Origin: an uncultured Actinomycetes bacterium
Lineage (GTDB): Bacteria > Actinomycetota > Actinomycetes > Nanopelagicales > Nanopelagicaceae
Length of the DNA stretch: 17,147 nt
Direction of reading: 5' to 3'
Assembly (NCBI GenBank): GCA_903918325.1
Contig: CAIXDY010000177.1
Location: 1-17,147, forward strand
The notes beneath the pieces were generated by a model. The model worked only from the letters and a program-made list of their open reading frames with translations. It was not told the origin of the DNA and searched no databases. How positions within the stretch are numbered: position 1 is the first letter of the stretch; every line of letters begins with the position of its first letter. A program made the translations under genes and the position numbers. Positions 6,995-14,172 of this stretch are shown here, in pieces.

Positions 6995-8209
6995 ATGTTC
7001 GAAACTTCAAGTGAATCCCCCGCACCAGTTCGCGTGGTCACTGAAGCTATCAAAGAATATGTAGATCGCTTGGGGCCAATTTGGGTCGAAGGTGAAATCT
7101 CAGAACTCAATGAACGCAGCGGCATGATGGCATTTATTCGCTTGCGCGATCCCAGCGTTGATATGTCGTTATCGGTCATGTGTCATAAATCTGTCATTGC
7201 AGCGATTCAACCGCTTCCTGCAAATGCTCGAGTTGTGATGTATGCAAAGCCATCGTGGTACACAAAAAATGGTTCACTGACTTTATCGGCCCGCGAAATT
7301 CGCCAAGTAGGAGTGGGTGAATTACTTGCCCGCCTTGAAGCGCTAAAAACTCTGCTTGCATCTGAAGGTCTCTTTGATTCCGATCGTAAAGTTAGTTTGC
7401 CGCTACTGCCAAAAAAGATTGGTTTGATTTGCGGACGAAATACCGATGCCGAAAAAGATGTTGTAGAAAATGCCAAACGACGTTGGCCATCGGTCGAATT
7501 TGAAATCCGTGAAGTGACTGTGCAAGGTGCTGCGGCAGTTTCAGAAGTCTCTGATGCTTTGCGTGAATTAGAAGCTCTGGAAGATGTCGAAGTCATCATC
7601 ATCACTCGAGGTGGTGGATCCTTTGAAGACTTACTTCCATTCAGCGATGAATCTCTCGTACGTCTGGCTGCATCCTGTAAGACGCCCATCGTCAGTGCAA
7701 TTGGCCACGAAAAAGATTCCCCGCTTTTAGATTTAGTGGCAGATTTTCGCGCATCAACACCTACCGATGCCGCTAAACGAGTTGTACCTGATATTGCCGA
7801 AGAAATTGAAATGATTTCAAAGCTACAAGATCGCGCTCGACGTACTTTGTTGGGCCGACTTGATCTAGAGGCCACTCGAATCAAAAATTTGAAAGACCGC
7901 CCGGTGATGAAAGATCCGCATGTCATCATCACTTCAAGGAGTGAAATTATTGTGGCGTTAAAGGATCGCGCGCATCGCTCTTTTGCCGCGCATGTAAAAC
8001 TGGCTAAAGAAGAGTTAGTGCAGATCAAGGCCCGAGTCCGAGCTCTATCCCCGCAAGCTACGTTAGATCGTGGTTATTCAGTAGTGCAGTTAGCTAATGG
8101 TGATATCGCTCGCGATGCATCGAAGTTAAAAAACGGTGATGTACTGCGCTTGCGCCTTGCAAAAGGCGAGACTAATGCCACAGTGTCACCAAAACATGAC
8201 GCCAAATAA
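6995..8209 (+). CDS. xseA: Exodeoxyribonuclease VII large subunit
   Basis: The 404-residue protein matches XseA, the catalytic subunit of exonuclease VII, which degrades single-stranded DNA into oligonucleotides. The N-terminal OB-fold (about residues 10-100) includes GPIWVEGEISEL and ARVVMYAKPSWYTKNGSLTLSA. The catalytic domain has LLPKKIGLICGRNTDAEKDV, then IIITRGGGSFEDLLPFSDESLVRLAA and the signature AIGHEKDSPLLDLVADFRASTPTDAAK. A helical region follows, then the C-terminal domain with ATLDRGYSVVQLANGDIARD. The first residue is fixed by a TAGGCT hexamer six bases upstream. xseB follows after 22 bp. Confidence 0.96.
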   Translation: MFETSSESPAPVRVVTEAIKEYVDRLGPIWVEGEISELNERSGMMAFIRLRDPSVDMSLSVMCHKSVIAAIQPLPANARVVMYAKPSWYTKNGSLTLSAREIRQVGVGELLARLEALKTLLASEGLFDSDRKVSLPLLPKKIGLICGRNTDAEKDVVENAKRRWPSVEFEIREVTVQGAAAVSEVSDALRELEALEDVEVIIITRGGGSFEDLLPFSDESLVRLAASCKTPIVSAIGHEKDSPLLDLVADFRASTPTDAAKRVVPDIAEEIEMISKLQDRARRTLLGRLDLEATRIKNLKDRPVMKDPHVIITSRSEIIVALKDRAHRSFAAHVKLAKEELVQIKARVRALSPQATLDRGYSVVQLANGDIARDASKLKNGDVLRLRLAKGETNATVSPKHDAK

Positions 8210-8213
8210 AGTG

Positions 8214-8225
8214 AAGGAGTAGATT
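8214..8225 (+). promoter_or_regulatory. Combined Shine-Dalgarno (AAGGAG) and internal leaderless -10 (TAGATT) before xseB
   Basis: AAGGAG at 8214-8219 lies 12 bases before the xseB ATG, rather far for a ribosome site. It is immediately followed by TAGATT at 8220-8225, exactly six bases before the ATG. xseB could therefore be translated from the xseA transcript and also from its own leaderless transcript. Confidence 0.45.
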
Positions 8226-8231
8226 TAGCCC

Positions 8232-8429
8232 ATGAGTGAAAAGAAGATTTCCTACGAAGCTGCCCGCGATGAGTTAGCCGAGGTAGTTGAATCCCTGGAA
8301 GATGGCAGCGCAACGCTTGAAGAATCACTCAAACTCTGGGAGCGCGGTGAAGAGCTAGCCAAGATCTGTCAGGAATGGCTAGATGGCGCTAAGAAAAAAC
8401 TAGATTCAGCTAAGCCGGGCGCAAAGTAA
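8232..8429 (+). CDS. xseB: Exodeoxyribonuclease VII small subunit
   Basis: This 65-residue helical protein has the normal XseB pattern: ISYEAARDELAEVVESLEDG, then LEESLKLWERGEELAKICQEWLDGAKKKLDS. XseB binds the helical arm of XseA in several copies per large subunit and is needed for nuclease activity. It lies 22 bp after xseA and 6 bp before the fumarase gene. A TAGATT hexamer at the leaderless spacing suggests extra transcription beyond the xseA promoter, which would fit the need for excess small subunit. Confidence 0.95.
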   Translation: MSEKKISYEAARDELAEVVESLEDGSATLEESLKLWERGEELAKICQEWLDGAKKKLDSAKPGAK

Positions 8430-8435
8430 ATTCTG

Positions 8436-10088
8436 ATGTCGCCGAATTTTTCATACTCTGAACTTCTTCCCCTTGGGAAAGATGAGACTAAGTACCGTCT
8501 TATCAGTAAAGAAGGTGTCAGCGTTGTGCAGCTTGGCGATAAAGAGTTTTTACACATTGCTCCAGAAGCTCTGGAAAAACTAACTGCCGAAGCTATCCAC
8601 GATATTTCGCATTATTTGCGCCCTGATCATTTGCAGCAATTAGCAAACATCATTTCAGATCCTGAGGCGTCCCCTAATGATCGCTTTGTTGCCATCGATT
8701 TATTAAAAAATGCCAATATCTCTGCCGGTGGAATTCTGCCTATGTGCCAGGACACGGGTACGGCTTTAGTGATGGCCAAGAAAGGCCAATTTGTTTTAAC
8801 AACATCTAAAGATGAAGTAGCAATCTCGCAAGGTATTTATGATGCCTACACGAAGTTGAATCTGCGTTATTCCCAACTTGCTCCAGTTACAACCTGGGAA
8901 GAAAAGAACACCGGCAATAACCTTCCTGCCCAAATTGAAATCTATGCCGACAGCGACCACGCTGATGAATACAACTTCTTATTCATCGCTAAAGGTGGCG
9001 GTAGCGCTAATAAATCTTTCCTGTATCAAGAAACCAAGGCCGTACTTAATCCAACCTCCTTTATGGCTTGGTTAGATGAAAAGCTTCGCTCTATCGGCAC
9101 CGCTGCATGTCCGCCATATCACTTGGCCATCGTCATTGGTGGAACGAGTGCTGAGCACACCGTTAAGACTGCCAAATTAGCTAGTACTAAATATTTAGAT
9201 TCACTGCCAACTAGCGGAGATGCCGCAACTGGACATGGTTTCCGCGATCTTGAATTAGAAAAGCAGGTCTTGGAACTCACTAGAACATTGGGTATCGGCG
9301 CACAATTTGGTGGTAAATATTTCTGCCACGATGTTCGAGTTGTTCGACTCCCCCGTCATGGTGCCTCACTGCCCATTGCAATTGCAGTCTCGTGCTCAGC
9401 CGATCGCCAAGCCAAAGCCAAGATCACTAAAGAGGGCATTTTTCTTGAGGAATTAGAGCGCGATCCAGCCCATTTCTTGCCCGAGACCACTGATGAACAT
9501 CTCAATGATGATGTCGTTGCTGTGGATTTGAACCAATCAATGGATGCAATCCTTGCCCAGCTTTCGCACTATCCAGTAAAAACACGGTTGTCATTGACTG
9601 GCACATTAGTTGTAGCGCGCGATTTAGCCCATGCAAAAATTAAAGCCGCGATGGATGCAGGTGCCCCAATGCCCGAGTACTTAAAAAAGTACGCCGTGTA
9701 TTACGCCGGCCCAGCCAAAACCCCCGTTGGTTATGCATCGGGATCTTTTGGACCAACAACTGCAGGACGCATGGATTCCTATGTTGAGTATTTTCAATCT
9801 CAAGGCGGATCCATGGTCATGTTGGCAAAAGGTAATCGCTCACAAGCGGTCACTGATGCCTGCAAAACTCATGGTGGTTTTTACTTAGGCTCAATCGGCG
9901 GACCTGCGGCCAGACTTGCCCAAGATTGCATCAAAAAAGTTGAGGTTTTAGATTTTGAAGAGTTAGGCATGGAAGCAGTGTGGAAAATTGATGTTGTTGA
10001 TTTTCCGGCATTTATTGTTGTAGATGATAAAGGCAATGATTTCTTTGCCAGTACTGCAACGCCACTGACTATTGGCAAAAAACCTTAA
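8436..10088 (+). CDS. fum: Class I (iron-sulfur) fumarate hydratase
   Basis: The 550-residue protein joins the N-terminal and C-terminal domains of class I fumarases in one chain, as in E. coli FumA/FumB. It interconverts fumarate and malate in the TCA cycle. The 4Fe-4S cluster cysteines are visible: Cys104 in PMCQDTGTA, Cys225 in TAACPPYHLAIVIGG and Cys320 in AVSCSADRQAKAKI. The C-terminal beta domain has AKIKAAMDAGAPMPEYLKKYAVYYAGPAKTP and SFGPTTAGRMDSYVE, with GGSMVMLAKGNRS and GGFYLGSIGGPAA. Neither a -10 at leaderless spacing nor a strong Shine-Dalgarno site precedes the ATG, which lies 6 bp after the xseB stop, so it is probably read through from xseAB. Class I fumarases can be oxygen-sensitive. 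Confidence 0.95.
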   Translation: MSPNFSYSELLPLGKDETKYRLISKEGVSVVQLGDKEFLHIAPEALEKLTAEAIHDISHYLRPDHLQQLANIISDPEASPNDRFVAIDLLKNANISAGGILPMCQDTGTALVMAKKGQFVLTTSKDEVAISQGIYDAYTKLNLRYSQLAPVTTWEEKNTGNNLPAQIEIYADSDHADEYNFLFIAKGGGSANKSFLYQETKAVLNPTSFMAWLDEKLRSIGTAACPPYHLAIVIGGTSAEHTVKTAKLASTKYLDSLPTSGDAATGHGFRDLELEKQVLELTRTLGIGAQFGGKYFCHDVRVVRLPRHGASLPIAIAVSCSADRQAKAKITKEGIFLEELERDPAHFLPETTDEHLNDDVVAVDLNQSMDAILAQLSHYPVKTRLSLTGTLVVARDLAHAKIKAAMDAGAPMPEYLKKYAVYYAGPAKTPVGYASGSFGPTTAGRMDSYVEYFQSQGGSMVMLAKGNRSQAVTDACKTHGGFYLGSIGGPAARLAQDCIKKVEVLDFEELGMEAVWKIDVVDFPAFIVVDDKGNDFFASTATPLTIGKKP

Positions 10089-10099
10089 CTGCCCAGAAT

Positions 10100-10126
10100 T
10101 AGTACTGCTTTATATGTAAGCGCAAT
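10100..10126 (+). terminator. Weak possible hairpin between convergent fumarase and transglycosylase genes
   Basis: The 39-bp convergent spacer contains GCTT, a seven-base AT-rich loop, AAGC, then GCAATTTT. The stem is only four or five pairs, so this is at best a weak intrinsic terminator for the plus strand. No better candidate is visible in any convergent spacer of the window. Confidence 0.2.
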
Positions 10127-10127
10127 T

Positions 10128-10715
10128 TTAATAATAGTGGTGATATCGCCAAGCCGTTAAAGCTTTACATGGGGTGTCATATCGCATGGTGATGTAGCGA
10201 ATTCCCCATCGAATCTGCGTCACTGGATTAGTGCGCCAATCGGTTGCGATAACTTCCATCTTGGTAGCTGGAAGAGCTTGAGCAATTCCATGGGCCCCTG
10301 AGCGATAGTTATGTGCCTTGTAATTCCAATGGCTTTCATTTGTCCATAGCGTGTTCAAGCAGGTGAACTGGGACTGACCCAATCCATACTCTTCGGCCAA
10401 AATTGACTTAGCAACTGCGCGGGCACCCAGCGGGGTACGGGCCATTTCTACTTGGCGGCTGATGGATGAAACTAAAGCCACATCGGCTGAGAACATTGCA
10501 CCGACCGAGGTCGCCGCTAAATCTGTGGAACCATACAAAGCTGCCGCGCTATCGATTGGGTTAGCTGCTGCGGCAATCGCTGCGGCATCACCTTCCAGAT
10601 CGATATGCGATGTCATGGCAAACTCCACACCGAAAGCATTAGGTAGGGCAGTTGTTAAAAGCAGGATGGATGAAACCACGAACCAGGTTGCAATTGTTTT
10701 GCCCTTGATCGCCAT
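10128..10715 (-). CDS. Secreted actinobacterial lytic transglycosylase (SLT/Apf-like)
   Basis: The 195-residue protein has a signal segment (about residues 8-29, AxA-like cleavage less clear), a low-complexity Ala-rich linker (40-85) and a C-terminal catalytic domain (about 112-195). That domain reads CLNTLWTNESHWNY, with Glu127 as the expected catalytic acid, then GAHGIAQALPATKM, DWRTNPVTQIRWGIRYI and a final aromatic YHHYY. Cys119 and Cys183 could form a disulfide outside the cell. Relatives cleave peptidoglycan glycan strands and remodel the wall. I chose the ATG at 10715 because AAGGAG lies seven bases upstream; an in-frame GTG six codons earlier would include that ribosome site in the coding region. 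A 233-nt leader separates it from phoH upstream. Confidence 0.88.
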   Translation of the reverse strand: MAIKGKTIATWFVVSSILLLTTALPNAFGVEFAMTSHIDLEGDAAAIAAAANPIDSAAALYGSTDLAATSVGAMFSADVALVSSISRQVEMARTPLGARAVAKSILAEEYGLGQSQFTCLNTLWTNESHWNYKAHNYRSGAHGIAQALPATKMEVIATDWRTNPVTQIRWGIRYITMRYDTPCKALTAWRYHHYY

Positions 10716-10722
10716 CGGCCTA

Positions 10723-10728
10723 CTCCTT
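10723..10728 (-). promoter_or_regulatory. Shine-Dalgarno site AAGGAG fixing the transglycosylase start
   Basis: AAGGAG on the minus strand is seven bases before the ATG at 10715. It supports that ATG over the upstream GTG at 10733, and shows that this gene, unlike most in the window, is translated from a leadered mRNA. Confidence 0.75.
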
Positions 10729-10917
10729 TCCACTAACCCTTACCCCTTATCCGTGAGCCATCCGCCTCGATCTGAGGCTCATTAGCTAACGGGGAATGGC
10801 TTTAGAGTGTCGTGTGGCACTGACATCGGCAAATCAAATCCCGCTTGAGTCGCGAATTCACAGGAAAAGTGAAGCAGTAGAAGAGGTAAAACCGCAGGTC
10901 ACTAAGGCAAATGTCCG

Positions 10918-10941
10918 ATTTGTACCAAATGTGACTGTGAC
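10918..10941 (-). promoter_or_regulatory. Candidate MtrA-type operator: tandem GTCACA plus ATTTG/CAAAT inverted repeat
   Basis: On the minus strand two GTCACA copies stand head to tail (10941-10930). They run into an ATTTG-N3-CAAAT inverted repeat (10930-10918). In mycobacteria the response regulator MtrA binds GTCACA-like repeats before oriC and wall-hydrolase (rpf) genes. The position here, upstream of a wall hydrolase, fits, but the repeat period of 6 bp is shorter than the published boxes I recall. Confidence 0.3.
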
Positions 10942-10948
10942 TTTTTAT

Positions 10949-12265
10949 TTAGCCTGCTATTGGCCCTTCTAGCATCTCGGTTACAAGGGCTGCGATTGGC
11001 GAGCGCTCGCTGCGAGTCAAGGTGACGTGGGCAAAGAGGGGATGGCCCTTCAAAGTTTCAACCACGGCGACGACGCCATCATGTCGGCCGACCCGCAAGT
11101 TGTCGCGTTGGGCAACATCGTGAGTTAAAACAACTCGGGAGGCTTGCCCGATTCTAGAAAGCACGGTCAACAGAACGCCACGCTCCAAAGACTGCGCCTC
11201 ATCGACGATGACAAAGGAATCATGAAGGGAGCGACCACGGATATGGGTCAGCGGCAAGACTTCAATGAGTCCGCGATCCATAATTTCATCGATCACTTGT
11301 TGGCTGACCAAGGCACCTAATGTGTCAAAGACGGCTTGGGCCCAGGGCGACATCTTTTCGCCCTCACTGCCGGGTAGATATCCCAGCTCTTGGCCGCCAA
11401 CTGGATAGAGCGGGCGGAAGATGACAACTTTTTTGTGCAGACGTTTTTCCATCACCGCTTCTAGTCCGGCACATAGGGCAAGGGCAGACTTTCCAGTTCC
11501 GGCCCGGCCGCCCATTGAAACAATTCCGATATTTTCATCCATTAATAAATCAAGGGCGATGCGTTGCTCGGCGCTGCGGCCATGTAAACCAAAAGCTGAA
11601 CGATCGCCGCGGATTAATTGCAACTGCTTATCGGCAGTAACGCGTGCCAATGCGCTGCCTCGATCAGAGTGCAAAACGATCCCGGTATGAATTGGGAGTT
11701 CATGGGCAGCTTCATGGTCGGCGCGATCTGATGAATACAAATCATCGATGGTGTTTGAGCCGACCGTTAATTCAACGATGCCAGTCCACCCACTGTTAGA
11801 AACTAGTTCAGCCAAATACTCCTGGGCTTCAACACCTACCGAGGATGCCTTGACGCGCAGGGGCAAATCTTTTGTAACCAGGACAACGTTTTTGCCATCT
11901 GACATTAAGTTCTTGGCAATGGCCAGGATTCGAGAATCATTGGTGCCATCGCGCAAGAAGCCCGGAGGCAGCGTTGAAAGATCGGTGTGATTGAGTTCTA
12001 CAGAAAGGGTTCCACCATCGGGGGTAACAGTCAGTGGCCGATCTAACCGGCCATGAGTAATTCGTAAATCATCAAGGGCACGAAGCGCGGCACGGGCAAA
12101 ATAACCAAGTTCGGGATGGTCGCGTTTGCTCTCTAATTCGCCAATAACGGCAATAGGAATAATGACTTCATGTTCGGCAAATCTATGCAGCGCGCCAGGA
12201 TCCGCCAATAAAACGCTGGTATCTAAAACAAAGGTCTTTCTACCGTTTTGACTCTTAGAAGCCAA
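10949..12265 (-). CDS. phoH2: PIN-PhoH protein (RNA helicase/RNase, PhoH2 type)
   Basis: The 438-residue protein fuses an N-terminal PIN ribonuclease domain to a C-terminal PhoH ATPase. The PIN domain (about 10-150) has VLDTSVLLADP with Asp15, the ELESKR block with Glu43, GTNDSRILAIA with Asp110, and VTKD with Asp133, which can form the metal-binding acidic cluster. The PhoH domain (about 225-438) has Walker A GGRAGTGKS (252-260), PLYPVGGQELGYLPG, and Walker B FVIVDEAQS with DEAQ at 355-358. Mycobacterial PhoH2 unwinds and cleaves RNA and is paired with a small antitoxin-like PhoAT; no such partner is seen upstream here. The start is TTG, eight bases after GAGGAG; no in-frame ATG fits. Confidence 0.93.
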   Translation of the reverse strand: MASKSQNGRKTFVLDTSVLLADPGALHRFAEHEVIIPIAVIGELESKRDHPELGYFARAALRALDDLRITHGRLDRPLTVTPDGGTLSVELNHTDLSTLPPGFLRDGTNDSRILAIAKNLMSDGKNVVLVTKDLPLRVKASSVGVEAQEYLAELVSNSGWTGIVELTVGSNTIDDLYSSDRADHEAAHELPIHTGIVLHSDRGSALARVTADKQLQLIRGDRSAFGLHGRSAEQRIALDLLMDENIGIVSMGGRAGTGKSALALCAGLEAVMEKRLHKKVVIFRPLYPVGGQELGYLPGSEGEKMSPWAQAVFDTLGALVSQQVIDEIMDRGLIEVLPLTHIRGRSLHDSFVIVDEAQSLERGVLLTVLSRIGQASRVVLTHDVAQRDNLRVGRHDGVVAVVETLKGHPLFAHVTLTRSERSPIAALVTEMLEGPIAG

Positions 12266-12402
12266 TGGCTGGACTCCTCATTTTTAGTTGTTTTAGGTGG
12301 ATGCTGCTTCGGATATGAAAAAGGTAGAACTAGTCACGGCTAACTGTGCGGCGACACGCGCTGGAAGAATGTTAAATCTTGGCGTATTTTTTTAGAAAAA
12401 TC
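12266..12402 (-). promoter_or_regulatory. 137-bp spacer upstream of phoH with Shine-Dalgarno GAGGAG
   Basis: GAGGAG at 12274-12279 precedes the phoH TTG by eight bases. Upstream is a possible -10 TACCTT near 12325, but no convincing -35. A TTTTT-CT-AAAAA stretch lies next to the upstream stop codon. I see no RNA gene here. Confidence 0.35.
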
Positions 12403-13194
12403 TCAACTGCCGAAACGGCGCTTTCGCAAAGAATATGCGCGCAAAGCACGTAAGAAATCTACGCGACGAAAATCTGGCCAATACGCCTCACAGAAATAAA
12501 ACTCTGAGAGCGCACTTTGCCAGAGCAAGAATCCCCCAAGGCGTTGTTCCCCAGATGTGCGAATCAGAAGTTCGGGATCGGGTTGACCCGCAGTGTATAA
12601 AAATTTAGAAATCTCATCGGTTGTCAGTTTTGCTTTGGCCTGCTCAAGGGAGTGGCCAGCTTTTTCTTCATCACTTAAATAGGATTTCACGGCATCCACA
12701 ATTTCACGGCGGCCCCCGTAACTGACTGCAACGTTGACCTCTAACTTTCCCGGATGCAAAGGTTTTAATTCACCTAGCTTTTGGGATAACCACGGTGGCA
12801 ATAAATCTAAAGCGCCTACGGCTTTGATATTCCAACGTCCAGTTGCTGCCAAGTCATCAACGGTGCCACCAATTATTCGCAGCAACTCTTCAATCTCATC
12901 CGAACTCCGTTTGAAATTATCGGTTGAAAGCAGCCACAGGGTTACAACGCGAACATCGGCATCTTCACACCAGCCCAGGAACTCAATAATTTTTTGTGCG
13001 CCAGCTTTGTGTCCATTGGGGTCACCAGTTTTAGGATTGGCTTTAGCCCAACGCCGATTTCCATCCAGAATGACGCCGACATGGTGTGGGGTTTTAGAAA
13101 AATCAAGTCCACGGACTAATCGCCGTTCATAGAGCGGGTACAGCAGTGACTTAATAAATTTACGAATAACGGCGGGCAACTCTGCGCTCAGCAA
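12403..13194 (-). CDS. uppS: Cis-prenyltransferase (isoprenyl diphosphate synthase, Rv1086-like)
   Basis: This protein of about 263 residues condenses IPP units onto an allylic diphosphate in the cis configuration for lipid carriers of wall synthesis. It has HHVGVILDGNRRWAKA with the catalytic Asp44, GHKAGAQKI, WLLSTDNFKRS, NVAVSYGGRREIVDAV, the RTSGEQRLGGFLLWQSALSEFYF block, and WPDFRRVDFLRALRAYS. These blocks resemble the short-chain mycobacterial enzyme Rv1086 (Z,E-farnesyl diphosphate synthase) as I remember it, so the product chain length is uncertain. The start is ambiguous: no ATG lies before the core, and TTG at 13194 or 13179 are candidates without a good Shine-Dalgarno site. The 5' end overlaps DUF3817 by up to 35 bp, implying translational coupling. 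Confidence 0.93.
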   Translation of the reverse strand: MLSAELPAVIRKFIKSLLYPLYERRLVRGLDFSKTPHHVGVILDGNRRWAKANPKTGDPNGHKAGAQKIIEFLGWCEDADVRVVTLWLLSTDNFKRSSDEIEELLRIIGGTVDDLAATGRWNIKAVGALDLLPPWLSQKLGELKPLHPGKLEVNVAVSYGGRREIVDAVKSYLSDEEKAGHSLEQAKAKLTTDEISKFLYTAGQPDPELLIRTSGEQRLGGFLLWQSALSEFYFCEAYWPDFRRVDFLRALRAYSLRKRRFGS

Positions 13195-13459
13195 TCAATG
13201 AGGCGATTGGCAGTGTTCCAGCCAAAATATAAAACACGAGGTTTTTTAGGGGCACGCGGGCTTTTAAACCAAAGTTAATTGCCGCCAATACATACAGCGG
13301 ATATGTGTAGCCATGCACTATGGGAATCCACGTTAAATTCGAGGCTAAGGAATCGTTGTGCAATAAGTGTTTTACCGGAAGTTCCACAAACCAGAGCAGC
13401 AATGACATGATCCCGGAAAAAACCGCCATAAATCGATAACGCTTAATAGTTCCATTCAT
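13160..13459 (-). CDS. DUF3817 membrane protein
   Basis: This 99-residue protein has about three membrane segments (residues 10-27, 46-66 and 73-91). It has the DUF3817 hallmarks ELPVKHLL and VHGYTYPLYVLAA (His49 in the first membrane-proximal loop). Function is unknown; in actinobacteria it often lies beside SURF1, as here. Its ATG overlaps the SURF1 stop by 4 bp (ATGA), and its 3' end overlaps the uppS start, so all three are probably one operon. Confidence 0.9.
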   Translation of the reverse strand: MNGTIKRYRFMAVFSGIMSLLLWFVELPVKHLLHNDSLASNLTWIPIVHGYTYPLYVLAAINFGLKARVPLKNLVFYILAGTLPIASLIAERRVARRYS

Positions 13460-14172
13460 GGGGCAACTCTACGTCGATAGAAGGGAAGGTAAAGCACCAC
13501 ACCCGCCATAAGCCACCAAATCACAACATAGGACAGGTGTTGCCAATAAAAGCCGGGAATTCGAGAGGTGAGTTTTTCTGGTGTAGGCCGGTTTCTGACA
13601 AGTTCAACACCTCGATGCGATTCAGCCGTTGCCACAATATAGCCATCAAATAAATCTAGGTCGGTTTTACTAACGATGAGCGAACTATCAAGTCGTGAAA
13701 TTACACCGTCAACATTTTCGGCATGATCCTGCGTTTGATGGGGCACCAATTGACCTTGGATATCAATCACCATCGCTTGAGAAATATCTGGATTTAGTAA
13801 ACGCTCTGACCATAAACCGCGGACCACCAAAATTCCTTCATGTGTTCCTACCTGCAATAGTCCGACTTCCCAATCGCTGACCTTGTTATTTCCGTCAGCT
13901 TGGTGAGGTGCTTTGAAATCGGCAACATAGTGTCCTGATACTTGTACTAATCGATTCATCGCTGTGGCCGGAAGTGATTCGCGGGCTGCTGCAACTGATT
14001 CAAGTGGGGTTAGAACTGGATTTACTTGCACTGCCGTTGTTAAAGATTGTTTCATTGCTCGAGCGCGATCTAACTGCCACATTCCTAAAGAAAAAAATAT
14101 TGCCGCAATCAATACAACAGAGAGCGCCTGAATGAGTGTGGTTGCAACTTTCTTACTGCTCGGTGCGGTCAT
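13456..14172 (-). CDS. SURF1-family cytochrome c oxidase assembly protein
   Basis: The 238-residue protein has the SURF1 layout: an N-terminal membrane helix (about 11-30) followed by the LGMWQLDRAR motif (29-38), an exported beta-rich domain with VSGHYVADF and VVRGLWSE, and a C-terminal helix (about 207-228) with YWQHLSYVVIWWLMAGVVLYLPFYRRR. SURF1 proteins help insert heme a into cytochrome oxidase subunit I, so an aerobic aa3-type respiratory chain is implied; no oxidase subunit gene lies in this window. The sequence six bases before the ATG is TAGATC, one base off TANNNT. The 5' end overlaps the small upstream gene by 20 bp. Confidence 0.92.
   Translation of the reverse strand: MTAPSSKKVATTLIQALSVVLIAAIFFSLGMWQLDRARAMKQSLTTAVQVNPVLTPLESVAAARESLPATAMNRLVQVSGHYVADFKAPHQADGNNKVSDWEVGLLQVGTHEGILVVRGLWSERLLNPDISQAMVIDIQGQLVPHQTQDHAENVDGVISRLDSSLIVSKTDLDLFDGYIVATAESHRGVELVRNRPTPEKLTSRIPGFYWQHLSYVVIWWLMAGVVLYLPFYRRRVAP

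Larger units (their letters stand above)
10716..10948 (-). promoter_or_regulatory. Long structured leader and promoter region of the lytic transglycosylase gene
   Basis: This is the longest non-coding stretch of the window. Near its upstream end are the tandem repeats at 10930-10941 and an inverted repeat at 10918-10930. Near its downstream end lies a foldable element: CCCC/GGGG outer arms (10743-10746 with 10791-10794), a TGAGCC/GGCTCA stem (10754-10759 with 10776-10781) and a competing GCCTC/GAGGC hairpin (10764-10768 with 10774-10778) that shares bases with it. AAGGAG at 10723-10728 is the ribosome site. Actinobacterial wall hydrolase genes are often controlled by c-di-AMP (ydaO) riboswitches. 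Only fragments resembling that consensus are seen (CCCCGTTAGCTAA, TGTGAATTCGCG), so I do not call it one. Confidence 0.4.

Noticed and set aside
7207..8028. Long minus-strand open frame of 273 codons inside xseA
   Set aside because: It is Ser/Arg-rich, typical of an antisense shadow, and xseA has every conserved motif on the plus strand.
10716..10733. GTG start at 10733 for the transglycosylase
   Set aside because: It would place the AAGGAG ribosome site inside the coding sequence. The ATG at 10715 has ideal spacing to it.
10716..10948. Firm c-di-AMP (ydaO) riboswitch call
   Set aside because: Only short fragments resemble the consensus; the GGGGAACC and pseudo-symmetric core could not be located. 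It is kept as a hypothesis only.
10949..12265. PhoH2 as a toxin-antitoxin module
   Set aside because: The mycobacterial partner reading frame is not present upstream. The spacer holds only tiny frames without support.
12255..12281. Eight-codon ORF (MRSPAIGF) overlapping the phoH start on the minus strand, a possible leader peptide
   Set aside because: No ribosome site precedes it, and it contains the phoH Shine-Dalgarno sequence itself. A chance ORF is more likely.
12315..12395. 26-codon plus-strand ORF in the phoH/uppS spacer
   Set aside because: Neither a -10 at N6 nor a Shine-Dalgarno site precedes it, and the product has no membrane segment or repeat.
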